From CAYZMS01 sp964479625 (GTDB lineage: Bacteria > Bacteroidota > Bacteroidia > Chitinophagales > Saprospiraceae): a DNA stretch of 64,000 bases. The stretch is from NCBI GenBank assembly GCA_964479625.1, contig CAYZMS010000002.1, forward strand, positions 62,001-126,000. The letters run 5' to 3'. Shown here one piece after another: positions 26,612-36,565 of this stretch (the stretch's first letter is position 1; the number at the start of each line of letters is the position of its first letter). A program made the position numbers and the translations under genes. The notes below the pieces were generated by a model. It worked only from the letters and a program-made list of their open reading frames with translations, did not search any database and had not been told where the DNA came from.

Positions 26612-28150
26612 ATGAAGCAAATTCGTGTACGTTTTGCTCCCAGTCCAACGGGAGCTCTTCATATTGGCGGGGTCAGAACCGCCCTGTACAATTACTTACT
26701 GGCCAAAAAACACAAGGGGGTTTTTATCCTTCGAATCGAGGATACTGATCAGACCCGCTATGTACCTGGTGCAGAGGCGTATATCATTGAAGCCTTAAAA
26801 TGGGTAGGCCTCCAGCCGGATGAAGGCCCTGGCTTCGGAGGTCCGTTTGGCCCTTACCGACAATCAGAACGCCAGCACCTGTATCAAAAATATGCCCAAC
26901 AACTGGTGGAGAACGGCTGGGCCTATTACGCCTTCGATACGCCTGAGGAACTGGAAGTGGCCCGGGAAAGGGAAAAAGAAAAGGGAAACCACACCTTTAA
27001 GTACGATCAGGCCATGCGATACCAAATGAGAAACAGTGAAGCTTTGTCTCCTTCAGAGACTAAAGATTTGTTGGAAGCAGGTACCCCCTTCACTATTCGC
27101 CTGAAGGTGCCGGCGGGTGAGGTCATCTCCCTGGAAGACCTGGTACGCGGAAAAGTCCACTTTCAAAGTGAAGAACTCGACGACAAAGTATTGTTAAAAG
27201 CAGACGGCATGCCTACCTACCATCTTGCCAATATCGTAGATGATCACCTCATGGAGATCACGCACGTGATACGGGGAGAAGAATGGCTACCCAGTACCGC
27301 CCACCATGTTTTACTCTACCGGGCTTTTGGCTGGGAAGATGAAATGCCTCAATTTGCTCACCTCCCTTTGATTTTAAAACCCACCGGACAGGGTAAGCTC
27401 AGCAAACGGGATGGCAAAAAACTGGGCATACCCGTATTTCCCCTGGCCTGGGAAGCCGATACTCCCGAGGACTCCTTTACCGGCTTCCGGGAAGAAGGTT
27501 TTTTACCGGAGGCCGTTATTAATCTCCTCGCCTTTTTGGGATGGAACCCGGGAACCGAACAGGAACTATTCTCTCTGGAGGAGTTGGTTCAGGCATTCGA
27601 ATTGGAAAAGATCGGTAAATCAGGTGCCCGCTTTGATTTTGACAAAGCAAAGTGGTTTAACCAACAGCACCTTATCCAGATGCCCGACGAGAAACTTGCC
27701 GCACTGCTTAGACCAATTATCGAATGGCATGGACATAAACCCTCTGATGCTTTTTTGGAGAGTTTTTGCGGTATGATGAAAGAAAGGGTAAGTGGATTGA
27801 GTGATTTCTGGGATAGCGGATTCTATTTCTTCGAAGACTTTGAAACCTTCGATGAAAAAAATATTCTAAAAAAATGGAAACCCGAAAGAAGAGAACTGTT
27901 TGATGATTTAAAATCCCGATTGGCCAAACTCTCCAGCTTCGACCCGGATAGCATTAAGACAGAACTTGAAGGGTTTATGGCAGATCATGAGCTTAAATTC
28001 GGCGATGTGCTTCCCATCCTGCGCATTGGCTTAACCGGAACAGTAAAAGGCCCTTCGGTATTCGAAATGATGGCTTTATTCGGGCAGGCAGAAGTGGATC
28101 GCCGCCTGGAAAGAGCCTATAGCCTATTTGACGATTTTATTAACTCCTAA
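26612..28150 (+). CDS. gltX: Glutamyl-tRNA synthetase
   Basis: A 512-residue class I aminoacyl-tRNA synthetase that charges tRNA-Glu. The HIGH-type motif is PSPTGALHIGG (residues 10-20), and the KMSKS-type motif is KLSKR at 262-266. RIEDTDQTRY follows the nucleotide-binding region as in other bacterial GluRS. Length and layout match the family. Whether it is discriminating or also charges tRNA-Gln cannot be decided from the visible residues. The next gene starts one base after its stop. Confidence 0.97.
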   Translation: MKQIRVRFAPSPTGALHIGGVRTALYNYLLAKKHKGVFILRIEDTDQTRYVPGAEAYIIEALKWVGLQPDEGPGFGGPFGPYRQSERQHLYQKYAQQLVENGWAYYAFDTPEELEVAREREKEKGNHTFKYDQAMRYQMRNSEALSPSETKDLLEAGTPFTIRLKVPAGEVISLEDLVRGKVHFQSEELDDKVLLKADGMPTYHLANIVDDHLMEITHVIRGEEWLPSTAHHVLLYRAFGWEDEMPQFAHLPLILKPTGQGKLSKRDGKKLGIPVFPLAWEADTPEDSFTGFREEGFLPEAVINLLAFLGWNPGTEQELFSLEELVQAFELEKIGKSGARFDFDKAKWFNQQHLIQMPDEKLAALLRPIIEWHGHKPSDAFLESFCGMMKERVSGLSDFWDSGFYFFEDFETFDEKNILKKWKPERRELFDDLKSRLAKLSSFDPDSIKTELEGFMADHELKFGDVLPILRIGLTGTVKGPSVFEMMALFGQAEVDRRLERAYSLFDDFINS

Positions 28151-28151
28151 A

Positions 28152-28364
28152 ATGGAAGACAAGGAAAAAAAGGAAGACAAAAAAAAATCTATCGAAGATA
28201 TTTCTAATGACCTTTCAGGGTTCGAAATACGGATCAATTCCTTTGGAGAGGTAGAATCCAGCATGAATGTTGATGACCTTAATGCCTTCTTAAATGAGCA
28301 TTTAGAAGACAAAAAGTTAGAAGATTACCAGCAAAAGGCTAATGATCAACAAGAAGAAGAATAA
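28152..28364 (+). CDS. Small charged protein directly after gltX
   Basis: A 70-residue protein rich in Lys, Glu and Asp (about half the residues), with a KEDKKKSIEDISNDLSGFEI core and a C-terminal NDQQEEE tail. No signal peptide or membrane helix. The ATG follows the gltX stop by one base, so it is almost certainly translated from the same mRNA. I do not recognise a family; a small cytosolic accessory protein is possible but unproven. Confidence 0.6.
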   Translation: MEDKEKKEDKKKSIEDISNDLSGFEIRINSFGEVESSMNVDDLNAFLNEHLEDKKLEDYQQKANDQQEEE

Positions 28365-28373
28365 AAGCAGGTG

Positions 28374-28393
28374 GTGAATTTCTCAAAATTCAC
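28374..28393 (+). terminator. Short hairpin after the gltX operon
   Basis: Perfect 8-bp stem, GTGAATTT (28374-28381) and AAATTCAC (28386-28393), with a 4-base loop, just after the small protein's stop. No T-run follows, so this is a weak terminator candidate. Confidence 0.35.
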
Positions 28394-28638
28394 TAATTTG
28401 CAGTCAAAACTGATTATCCCATGAACTATCCCACACTACGCCTGCCCAGCATGCAGGGGAAAATTTTATTAAGTATCCGCTCCTGTATTGTACATATCCA
28501 GCATTTGAATACTTATTAATAACGTTTTGAGAAAACAGAGCGGCCAGGAGTCGCTTTGGCATGGAACCTCAGCGAAAACCCCAGTTTCCAGGGTTCGCTT
28601 TCCGCGGCTAATCTATCCTTTAAACAACTGGAGAAACT

Positions 28639-31600
28639 ATGAAGCACCAATACATCCGAACTTTCCTTGGGTTGGCATTCGTGCATTTTTTGATAATCTC
28701 CCGACTTTTAAGCCCAAATTTCACCTCCCCTTCAGGTTTTGAAATAAACCTAATGCCGGTAGAGGATACGCTAAGAACTGATTGTCAGGATGCATCAACG
28801 GATTATTCGACCTATCTCAACGCTATTCAACTAGAATTGACAGGCAGGTATGACAATGCAGATTCCATCAGTTTTCAAGGCTTCGAGCCTGCAGTTCCCA
28901 ATACATATACCTTTCCCGGCGGGTGCTCTGATAGCATCTTTATCAATTATGTGGTACGTGATACGGCGGGGGGCACCACAGATTTCCCCTACGTTTTTAT
29001 TGTTATCGACACCGCTGCCCCCATCTTTCCAGGTATCACCGATAGCCTATTTTTAGTTTGTGCCAGTGCTATTCCCTCAGCCGACAGCCTGTTCCTGGGC
29101 CTGGAAGAGTGTGTTTTGGATACCGCCTGGTATACGGAAGATATTCAAGCGGGTGGAAACTGCCCAAACGATCAGGTGATTAATCGAACGTTTTTCGCCA
29201 GAGACTCCTGCGGTCGGGAAACCCTGCTGACCCAATACATAATGGTTGCCGATAGCGTAGCTCCTGATTTTATCCGACCTCCGGATGTTGAGCTTTCCTG
29301 TGCACTCGATGCAGAAAACCTGGAGCTTGCCGGTAACATCAGCAACCCCACTGATAACTGCACTGACAGTGCCGATATTCTCCTTTCCTATATTGATGTG
29401 ATTGAGGAAGACAGCTGCTTAAATCAAAGGATCATTCGCCGACTCTGGAGTGCGGAAGACGCCTGCGGAAATTCTACCTTCAAGCAACAGATCATTACCA
29501 TTCGGGATACCCTGGCTCCAACCTTTACTGCTCCGGGAGATACTGTGATCAGTTGCCTGTTTGGAGACGATTCCTTCTTTACCGGCCGGCCAGCCAATAT
29601 CATGGATAATTGCAGTCCGGAAGACAGCATAGGGGTGCGTTCAGAGGATGTCGTGATTTCCGGATCCTGTGCCAACGATTACACTGTTGTGCGGAAATGG
29701 TTCGTAGAAGACCAATGCGGAAATATAGACTCTTCCTCGCAAACCATCCAGGTGGTAGATGAGCAGGCGCCAGTTTTTGATACACTTCCTTCCGACCTGA
29801 TCCTTACCTGCGCTTCCGGAGTCAATTACGAAGCTTTTTTTACAGACTGGGTAAACAGGAAGGCCAATGCCGGTGCTGATGATAACTGTACTCGGAAAAG
29901 CGACCTGGTGTGGCAGCTAAACAATGCCGGCACCTTCGAGCCCGCCTCTTTCCCCGAACGCCAGTGCTCCGGCTCCGGTCCCCTAATTTTCGAACGCATA
30001 ATCGACGTGATCGTAATGGATGAATGCGGCCGCTCCGACACCAGTCAGGCGGTATTCAGTGTTTTTGATCAAACACCTCCGGTCATCGTAAGTTGTCCTG
30101 TTGATACCATAATCTCTACTACTCCTGGCGATTGCAATGCTACCTTTGACCTGCAGATTCCACAGGTGGAGGAAAATTGTTCCCGGGATACTGTTCCCTA
30201 TTCCATCACAGGGGTGGATACCATTACCACTTCGGCCAGTCCAGGGCTCGAAGGGGAGACCCCAGTTGACCCTATGTTCTTTCGCCTCCCTATCAACCTT
30301 CCAGCCCCTGTCAATGCCCTTAATGGCGGTCTTCTAAGTATCCGGCTACGAAATGTTGATGGAGAGGTCAATAGTGAACACTTCCAGATTTTTGGTGAAG
30401 ATGGAAGTCTTTTGGGTATTTCTGCCCCTACCGACATGGCCTGTGGGGATTCCGATACTACCCTGAGCCTGTCTATCGCTCAAATCAATGCTTGGGCAGT
30501 AGACGGGTTTATAGAGATTCGACTTGCACCTAACATACCGGATGAGCAAAACGGACAGTTTTCAATTAACGACATTTGCACGCCGCAAAGCACGGTAGAA
30601 ATTGAATTGAACTTTACGGCCAAGACGTTCGATCAACTTGGGTTTTCCTATCGTATAAACCAGGGTGACCTTGCACCAGTAGATTCACTGGCGTCCATTT
30701 CGGTGCAATTAGCGCAAGGTGTGAACCGGATCACCTACTTTGTAAGTGATTGTGCGGGTCTGATGGATAGTTGCTCCTATCTGGTTACGGTTGAAGATAA
30801 GGAGCCACCAATGGTTTTCTGCCCTGACAGCATACAGGTGACCCTGGATTCGGGAACCTGTGTTGCCCCGGTTAAACTCCCCTTACCAAGCGGTGCGGAC
30901 GACAACTGCGGCGTAGAGAACCTTTACGATCAAACCCTGCCAGGTGATTCAACCAATGCATTTTTCGCCTTTTCTTTCGATCCTAACCTGGGGGATTACC
31001 TCGCTTTACCCAAAACGTACACGTTCAATAATGTAGCGGCTAACGCCATCGCTCCGGTCAACCTTACAATAAGCGTTCAACTGGACCTCGATTCAGAAAA
31101 TGCCTTCCTGGCTATTACCGGGGATGACGGGGATACCCTGCTGGTAACCCAACAGGGAGATGCCAGTTGTGATCAGCTCGATCAACTCTCCTTGACCATA
31201 CCTGCGGAAACCTTCAATCATTGGGCGTCAGACGGAACGGTGACTATCAGCTTATTGCCCAATAAGATCAATATGCCTTCGGGTAGTCCGGGGGAAGGCA
31301 TCAACCCTTGTGATACGATAACCATGAATAACAGTATCGATTCGATCAGCCGGACTTTTGTTCGTATTCAATACACCAATCTGTTGCCTATCTTTTATAC
31401 CGAGGGAGCTACCGTAACACCACCCACCCCAATGCCCTTTCCGCAAGGGCCACCCACTTTGGATTTCGAACTGGGCCGCACGGAGGTTTTTTACATCATC
31501 AATGACTTTGCGGGTAACCCCGATACCTGCTCTTTTTCGGTTACCGTTCGGGATGAGGAACCACCAGTTGCCCGATGCCAACCAACGACTTTGTTCATTA

Positions 31601-34600
31601 ATCCATCCGGGTTACAGGTTGAAACCATAGATGTCTCCGAGATTGATGCAGGAAGCAGTGACAACTGCGGGATTGACACTATGCTTTTAGCCCCTTCCAC
31701 TTTTACTTGCGACCAGGCGGACGCAGTAGATTCTATTGCGCTCACTGTTATTGATCGGGATGGGAATTCGGCCAGTTGTTCGACCATTGTTCGGATCGAG
31801 AATCTGGAGCCCCAGCCTACCGCTAATTCAGGGATCTGCGGGAACGATACGCTGTTTTTATTCGCCAACCCTCCACCAGCTACGGGAGGTGTGGTGTATA
31901 CCTATCGGTGGACTGGTCCAAACGGCTTCACCTCTATAAAAGAGAACCCCAGCATACCAAATGTAGGCTCTGTTAATGCAGGTTCATACGAGGTAATGGT
32001 AAGCGGGATCACCGGTTGCACCTCCAGCGGTGTGGTAGAGGTAGCCATCGAGAACCTCCCCCAAACACCCGAGGTCATTACGGATAAAGTGGACTTCTGC
32101 GAAGAAGAGGATGTCGTTTTCCGGTCCTCCGTAAGCATTAGCGGAGAGACTGTTCGGTACCGTTGGTTTCGCGGCAACCCACCCAATGGTCAGTTCGTTA
32201 CAGAGACCATTGTACCCTCGCTCACTTTGCCTGCCCCGCATTCGGTTAGTACCTACACCTATTATGTTCTGATCGTTTCCGAGGGTTGTGAGTCTTCTCC
32301 TTCTGCCTCGAAAACCGTACGCGTGAATCAACGACCTATTGCTGTGGTGCAGGATTCTGCCATCACAGAATGTGCCGGAGGAGAGATCATTCTAGGTACC
32401 CAGATTGCAGGCCCCGGTATTACTTATCAGTGGACCGGTCCAAATGGCTTTAACTCCACCAGTCAGTTCCCGCAGGCGATCACAAATGCAAGCACTGCTA
32501 ATGCGGGCACTTATCGGCTGGTTGTTTTTCGCAATGGTTGCCCTTCTGATCCGGATTTTGTAAATGTCAATATACTTCCACGCCCCGACCAGCCAGAAAT
32601 ATCCAATACCGGCCCTGTATGTGAGGGGGAATCCTTGAGATTAACTACACGGGCCAAAGCGACCACTTACCATTGGATCGCCCCTGACCTTACCGAGTTT
32701 ATTACTTCGGATAGCTCTTTTGAAATAAATGTTGCGGACAACAGCGCCCGTGGATCGTGGCGTTTATTCGTCACAGAATTCGGTTGTGATTCAAGAATAT
32801 CATTCCCTACGGAGGTGGAAGTGTATGACCTGCCCGACCTGGCAGCATCGGCAAGACCGGGTGTAGTCTGCGAGAACAGCAACTTGGTGCTTTCTGCTTC
32901 CCCTGTTATTTCGAATGCCACTTATCGCTGGGAGGGACCTAACGGATTTACTGCAGTGGGCCCAACGGTTAACCTTAATGATGTTCAACTCAATCAATCC
33001 GGTTTGTACCGGGTATTTTTAGCAACGCCGGATGGTTGTGATACTTCGACTACCGTTAATGTTTCAGTTATCGAAGGAGTGGAGATCATAGCCGTGACCA
33101 ATGATGCTTCAGAATGCCTTGCCGGTCCCACGGATATTAGGCTTCAAGCCTCTACCTTCCCGGATGACGATGGAAGTTTTACTTATGAGTGGACAGGGCC
33201 CAATGGTTTTCGTTCGAATGACCGGATCGCGATCATTCCCAATGGTACGGCCCTGAACAATGGTAATTATCAGGTAGTGGTTCGAACATCAGATGGTTGC
33301 GCTTCCGCCATGGGTAATACTATTGTGGGTGTCAACGACCCCCCACCCACACCACCAATTCCGGCTGTGAGTCCTTCTACTCCGGCACCTTTTTGTACCG
33401 GCAATGACATTATCTTGCTTACGGAAAGCTATACCGGACAACAGGTGACCTATACTTGGATTACCCCGGCGGGAGTAGTAGACACGAATGAGCCTGAACT
33501 GACTATCCCTTCGGCTTCGGGTAATGATTCGGGAGATTATTCTGTATTCGTAACTGTTAATAATTGTATCAGTAATACCTCGCCCAAGCGAAGGGTAAAT
33601 GTGAGTGACCGGCCAGATGTTACAGCCACAAGTAACTCTCCTGTTTGCGAAGGTACCAGCATCCAATTAACAGCTACCCAAATACCTGGTGCTACTTATT
33701 CCTGGCAGGGGCCTGAATTTACTTCCTCCGTCCGGAACCCCAGCATTCCAAATGCTGATTCAAGCGAGCATGCAGGGGAATATACCCTGGTCGTGGATGT
33801 CGCTGGCTGTGCATCTGCCCTGGAGACTATAATAGTGGATATCAAACCCGCTCCGACACAACCCCAATTGGTAGCTAATACGCCTATTTGCATCAGTGAA
33901 GCGGATGCCTTACTTCGCTTAAGTGTCCGGGAGCAAAGCTTGTCGGAAGGTGCGAGTTACGCCTGGTATGATGCTTTCGGGCCATTGGATACTACCCTGG
34001 CCGGAGTCCTGGACATTACTGATTTTTCGAACTATGGTGAAGGACTTTTCCGCTTTACCTCCAGGGCATTCTTTGAGGGTTGCTTTTCCCCTGCGGCAGA
34101 CTCGGTGCGGGTTCAACTGAATTCCATACCTGATATCCAGGCATTCGCCGGTTTAGACTTCTCCGAATGCGACAACGAGAATGTAGTTTTGAATGCCGAG
34201 GCCCCCGAGATCGGAAGTGGAACCTGGACTCTGGTACCTGAAGATACCACCGGCCAGATCAGAATTGTAAATCCCAACAGAGCTCAAACTATGGTAACCG
34301 GGCTTTTGGGTGGGCAAACCTACAACTTCCAGTGGACGCTTAGCAATGGTGCCTGTACCAATTATTCCTCTGACGAGGTTCGGGTCACGATCAATTTCAG
34401 CGAAACAGCCTCCGCAGGAGAGAATATCATTTCCTGTTCCCCCTCTGATATTCAATTGAGTGCCCAGCCCTCGGCAAACAATTCAGGCATCTGGACTCAA
34501 TCCGATGTACAACAATTACTTGGTGTCACCATCGTAGATCCAGCCAACCCGAATTCCCCTATCGCAGGCATGCAAGCCGGTAACCTTTATTCCTTTACCT

Positions 34601-35460
34601 GGACAGTAAATTCGGGTTGCGGAGAGAGCGCAGATGAGGTATTCGTTTTAATTTCTGACCCTAACCCTTTTGCCGGAGCTGATCAAGACGTTTGCAATTC
34701 CGACGGTTTTGCCGAGTTGGAAGCTGAAGAACCAAATGAGGGTAGCCAGGGGGTTTGGAGTTCTCCGGATTCCAGTATTCTTTTTGCAGACCGAAATGAG
34801 CCAAATACAACTGCCCGAGGTCTAAAACGCGGAGCAAACACCCTTATCTGGGAGGTCGATCAGGGCGTTTGCGGCCTGGATTCCAGAGATACGGTGATCG
34901 TTACCTATCAACCCAATCCGGAAGCGAATGATGACTTTGTTGAAATTGAGTTTGGTCAGGAAACAGCCATTAATGTTCTGGCCAATGACCGATTCACCGA
35001 AGACGCTGGATTGAGCATTGTACAACAACCCAATAATGGATCGATCGAGATTGAAAATGACTCGGTGATCACCTATCGGCCGAATCTAAATTTTGTGGGT
35101 ACTGACCGATTTTTTTATGAATTGTGTAGCCCGGGCTGTGAGTGTGCCATGGCCCGAGTAACTATAGAGATCGGAAGTGATACCGAATGTACGGTTCCGA
35201 ATATAATCACGCCCAATGGCGACGGCATCAACGATACTTTCCTCATTCCCTGCTTACTGGATCAGGGTGCCTATCCCAACTCCCAGGTAATCATTTTTAA
35301 CGAATGGGGAGATGAAGTATTTCGATCCCCATCTCCCTATCAAAATGATTGGAGAGGAACTTACAACGGAGAGGACCTACCGGTCGGTACTTATTTCTAC
35401 ATTGTCAGCTTCGGTGATTTGCAGGATCCCCAGAATGGTTATTTGATGATTCAACGCTAG
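28639..35460 (+). CDS. Giant modular adhesin-like protein with type B T9SS sorting domain
   Basis: A 2273-residue secreted protein. After a signal-like N-terminus, residues ~40-1060 are HYR-like modules with Cys pairs and D-x-x-x-P...GN patterns; two of them are interrupted by a ~150-residue beta-rich insert (around 528-671 and 764-928). Residues ~1065-1831 hold nine Ig-like modules sharing a Trp-Gly-Pro-Asn-Gly-Phe-type core (YRWTGPNGF, YQWTGPNGF, YEWTGPNGF). Three PKD-like modules follow (~1835-2090), then a cadherin-like/tandem-repeat domain (ANDDFVEIEFGQETAINVLA). The last ~90 residues (VPNIITPNGDGINDTFLIPC, then NEWGDEVF and GTYFYIV) are the gliding-motility-associated type B CTD that targets proteins to type IX secretion. 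Role: surface adhesin or gliding-type filament. Confidence 0.9.
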   Translation: MKHQYIRTFLGLAFVHFLIISRLLSPNFTSPSGFEINLMPVEDTLRTDCQDASTDYSTYLNAIQLELTGRYDNADSISFQGFEPAVPNTYTFPGGCSDSIFINYVVRDTAGGTTDFPYVFIVIDTAAPIFPGITDSLFLVCASAIPSADSLFLGLEECVLDTAWYTEDIQAGGNCPNDQVINRTFFARDSCGRETLLTQYIMVADSVAPDFIRPPDVELSCALDAENLELAGNISNPTDNCTDSADILLSYIDVIEEDSCLNQRIIRRLWSAEDACGNSTFKQQIITIRDTLAPTFTAPGDTVISCLFGDDSFFTGRPANIMDNCSPEDSIGVRSEDVVISGSCANDYTVVRKWFVEDQCGNIDSSSQTIQVVDEQAPVFDTLPSDLILTCASGVNYEAFFTDWVNRKANAGADDNCTRKSDLVWQLNNAGTFEPASFPERQCSGSGPLIFERIIDVIVMDECGRSDTSQAVFSVFDQTPPVIVSCPVDTIISTTPGDCNATFDLQIPQVEENCSRDTVPYSITGVDTITTSASPGLEGETPVDPMFFRLPINLPAPVNALNGGLLSIRLRNVDGEVNSEHFQIFGEDGSLLGISAPTDMACGDSDTTLSLSIAQINAWAVDGFIEIRLAPNIPDEQNGQFSINDICTPQSTVEIELNFTAKTFDQLGFSYRINQGDLAPVDSLASISVQLAQGVNRITYFVSDCAGLMDSCSYLVTVEDKEPPMVFCPDSIQVTLDSGTCVAPVKLPLPSGADDNCGVENLYDQTLPGDSTNAFFAFSFDPNLGDYLALPKTYTFNNVAANAIAPVNLTISVQLDLDSENAFLAITGDDGDTLLVTQQGDASCDQLDQLSLTIPAETFNHWASDGTVTISLLPNKINMPSGSPGEGINPCDTITMNNSIDSISRTFVRIQYTNLLPIFYTEGATVTPPTPMPFPQGPPTLDFELGRTEVFYIINDFAGNPDTCSFSVTVRDEEPPVARCQPTTLFINPSGLQVETIDVSEIDAGSSDNCGIDTMLLAPSTFTCDQADAVDSIALTVIDRDGNSASCSTIVRIENLEPQPTANSGICGNDTLFLFANPPPATGGVVYTYRWTGPNGFTSIKENPSIPNVGSVNAGSYEVMVSGITGCTSSGVVEVAIENLPQTPEVITDKVDFCEEEDVVFRSSVSISGETVRYRWFRGNPPNGQFVTETIVPSLTLPAPHSVSTYTYYVLIVSEGCESSPSASKTVRVNQRPIAVVQDSAITECAGGEIILGTQIAGPGITYQWTGPNGFNSTSQFPQAITNASTANAGTYRLVVFRNGCPSDPDFVNVNILPRPDQPEISNTGPVCEGESLRLTTRAKATTYHWIAPDLTEFITSDSSFEINVADNSARGSWRLFVTEFGCDSRISFPTEVEVYDLPDLAASARPGVVCENSNLVLSASPVISNATYRWEGPNGFTAVGPTVNLNDVQLNQSGLYRVFLATPDGCDTSTTVNVSVIEGVEIIAVTNDASECLAGPTDIRLQASTFPDDDGSFTYEWTGPNGFRSNDRIAIIPNGTALNNGNYQVVVRTSDGCASAMGNTIVGVNDPPPTPPIPAVSPSTPAPFCTGNDIILLTESYTGQQVTYTWITPAGVVDTNEPELTIPSASGNDSGDYSVFVTVNNCISNTSPKRRVNVSDRPDVTATSNSPVCEGTSIQLTATQIPGATYSWQGPEFTSSVRNPSIPNADSSEHAGEYTLVVDVAGCASALETIIVDIKPAPTQPQLVANTPICISEADALLRLSVREQSLSEGASYAWYDAFGPLDTTLAGVLDITDFSNYGEGLFRFTSRAFFEGCFSPAADSVRVQLNSIPDIQAFAGLDFSECDNENVVLNAEAPEIGSGTWTLVPEDTTGQIRIVNPNRAQTMVTGLLGGQTYNFQWTLSNGACTNYSSDEVRVTINFSETASAGENIISCSPSDIQLSAQPSANNSGIWTQSDVQQLLGVTIVDPANPNSPIAGMQAGNLYSFTWTVNSGCGESADEVFVLISDPNPFAGADQDVCNSDGFAELEAEEPNEGSQGVWSSPDSSILFADRNEPNTTARGLKRGANTLIWEVDQGVCGLDSRDTVIVTYQPNPEANDDFVEIEFGQETAINVLANDRFTEDAGLSIVQQPNNGSIEIENDSVITYRPNLNFVGTDRFFYELCSPGCECAMARVTIEIGSDTECTVPNIITPNGDGINDTFLIPCLLDQGAYPNSQVIIFNEWGDEVFRSPSPYQNDWRGTYNGEDLPVGTYFYIVSFGDLQDPQNGYLMIQR

Positions 35461-35549
35461 AAAAATTTGAAAAAGGCTCAAAAGGTATCCTGAACTTTGT
35501 CGAACTCAAGTGCTTGATTTTCGGAGCCTGAATTCCAAAAACGAATGAG

Positions 35550-36509
35550 ATGAAAAGAATTATACCCTTAGTTTTTCTATTCTTTATCGCCACGAGTTTA
35601 AGTGCTCAGCAGGAAGCACAATATACTCAGTTTATGCACTTTAAACTCGCTTATAACCCTGCCTATGCCGGAGCAGAAAACGGCCCCTCCTTAAGTGGGC
35701 TCGTTCGGAGCCAGTGGCTGGGGTTTGAAGGCGCTCCTCAGACCCAGGGCCTGTCTTTTAACATGCCATTAGTGAATAACCGGGTAGGAGTAGGCGCTAA
35801 TGTGGTGCGCCATACGGTGGGCTTAAGCGAAGACTATACTATTGATGGGGTTTATGCCTACCGCTTTGAAGTGCCTCGAGGGTACCTTTCCCTGGGTTTG
35901 CAGGCATCCGTACGTTTTTTACAGGTTGATTTTTCAGCGGCTCGGGCGACACAGTCTGTTGACCTGGATAATGCGATCCCCCAGGGCGTTCAGGGGAAGA
36001 CCGTCCCCAATTTTGGCGCGGGAATTTATTACAACTCCAGAAACTTTTACCTGGGCTTTTCCATACCACGTCTTTTGACCAATAATATTGACCTGGCTGA
36101 TGATGAAAGTATTGTTTCCCGGGAAGTATCACACGCCTACCTTATGAGTGGAGTAAATATACCTCTTGGGGAAAGCCTGAGCTTACAACCTCAGTTCCTT
36201 CTCAATTATGTACAGGATGCGCCCTTTGATGCGCAGGCAGGGCTAAGCCTCCAATTTTTGGAACGCTTTACCGGGGGTGTTTCGCTTAGACTTGGAGGAT
36301 CCGAGGAAAGAGGCTTCGGAGAGTCAGCAAGCCTCTTGTTTAGCGCCTTAATAAGCGATAACTTCTTGATGGGTCTTTCCTATGATTTGACCTTGTCTGA
36401 AATACGAGACTACAGCAGCGGTAGCCTGGAAGTGGCGCTCCGGTACTTTTTTTCGGGCAAGGAAAAGTCAGAAGAGACTGACATAGTTGATCCGCGTACC
36501 TTTTTCTAA
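35550..36509 (+). CDS. PorP/SprF-family type IX secretion membrane protein
   Basis: A 319-residue outer-membrane protein with a signal peptide (MKRIIPLVFLFFIATSLSAQ) and the PorP/SprF opening QQEAQYTQFMHFKLAYNPAYAG, then RSQWLGFEGAPQTQ. In gliding Bacteroidota, SprF is needed for secretion of the adhesin SprB and is encoded next to it, and PorP binds the type B substrates. Here it lies 89 bases after the giant type B cargo gene, which is the canonical pairing. The C-terminal half forms beta-strands and ends with a Phe-rich tail. Confidence 0.9.
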   Translation: MKRIIPLVFLFFIATSLSAQQEAQYTQFMHFKLAYNPAYAGAENGPSLSGLVRSQWLGFEGAPQTQGLSFNMPLVNNRVGVGANVVRHTVGLSEDYTIDGVYAYRFEVPRGYLSLGLQASVRFLQVDFSAARATQSVDLDNAIPQGVQGKTVPNFGAGIYYNSRNFYLGFSIPRLLTNNIDLADDESIVSREVSHAYLMSGVNIPLGESLSLQPQFLLNYVQDAPFDAQAGLSLQFLERFTGGVSLRLGGSEERGFGESASLLFSALISDNFLMGLSYDLTLSEIRDYSSGSLEVALRYFFSGKEKSEETDIVDPRTFF

Positions 36510-36565
36510 ATAATTCGATCTGCAAGTCCTGGAAAGGAGGTGCCTTCGGTACAACCCAATTCACC

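Noticed and set aside
28639..35460. Many antisense frames of 60-125 codons inside the giant adhesin gene
   Set aside because: They are shadows of the coding strand with no signal peptides or motifs of their own.
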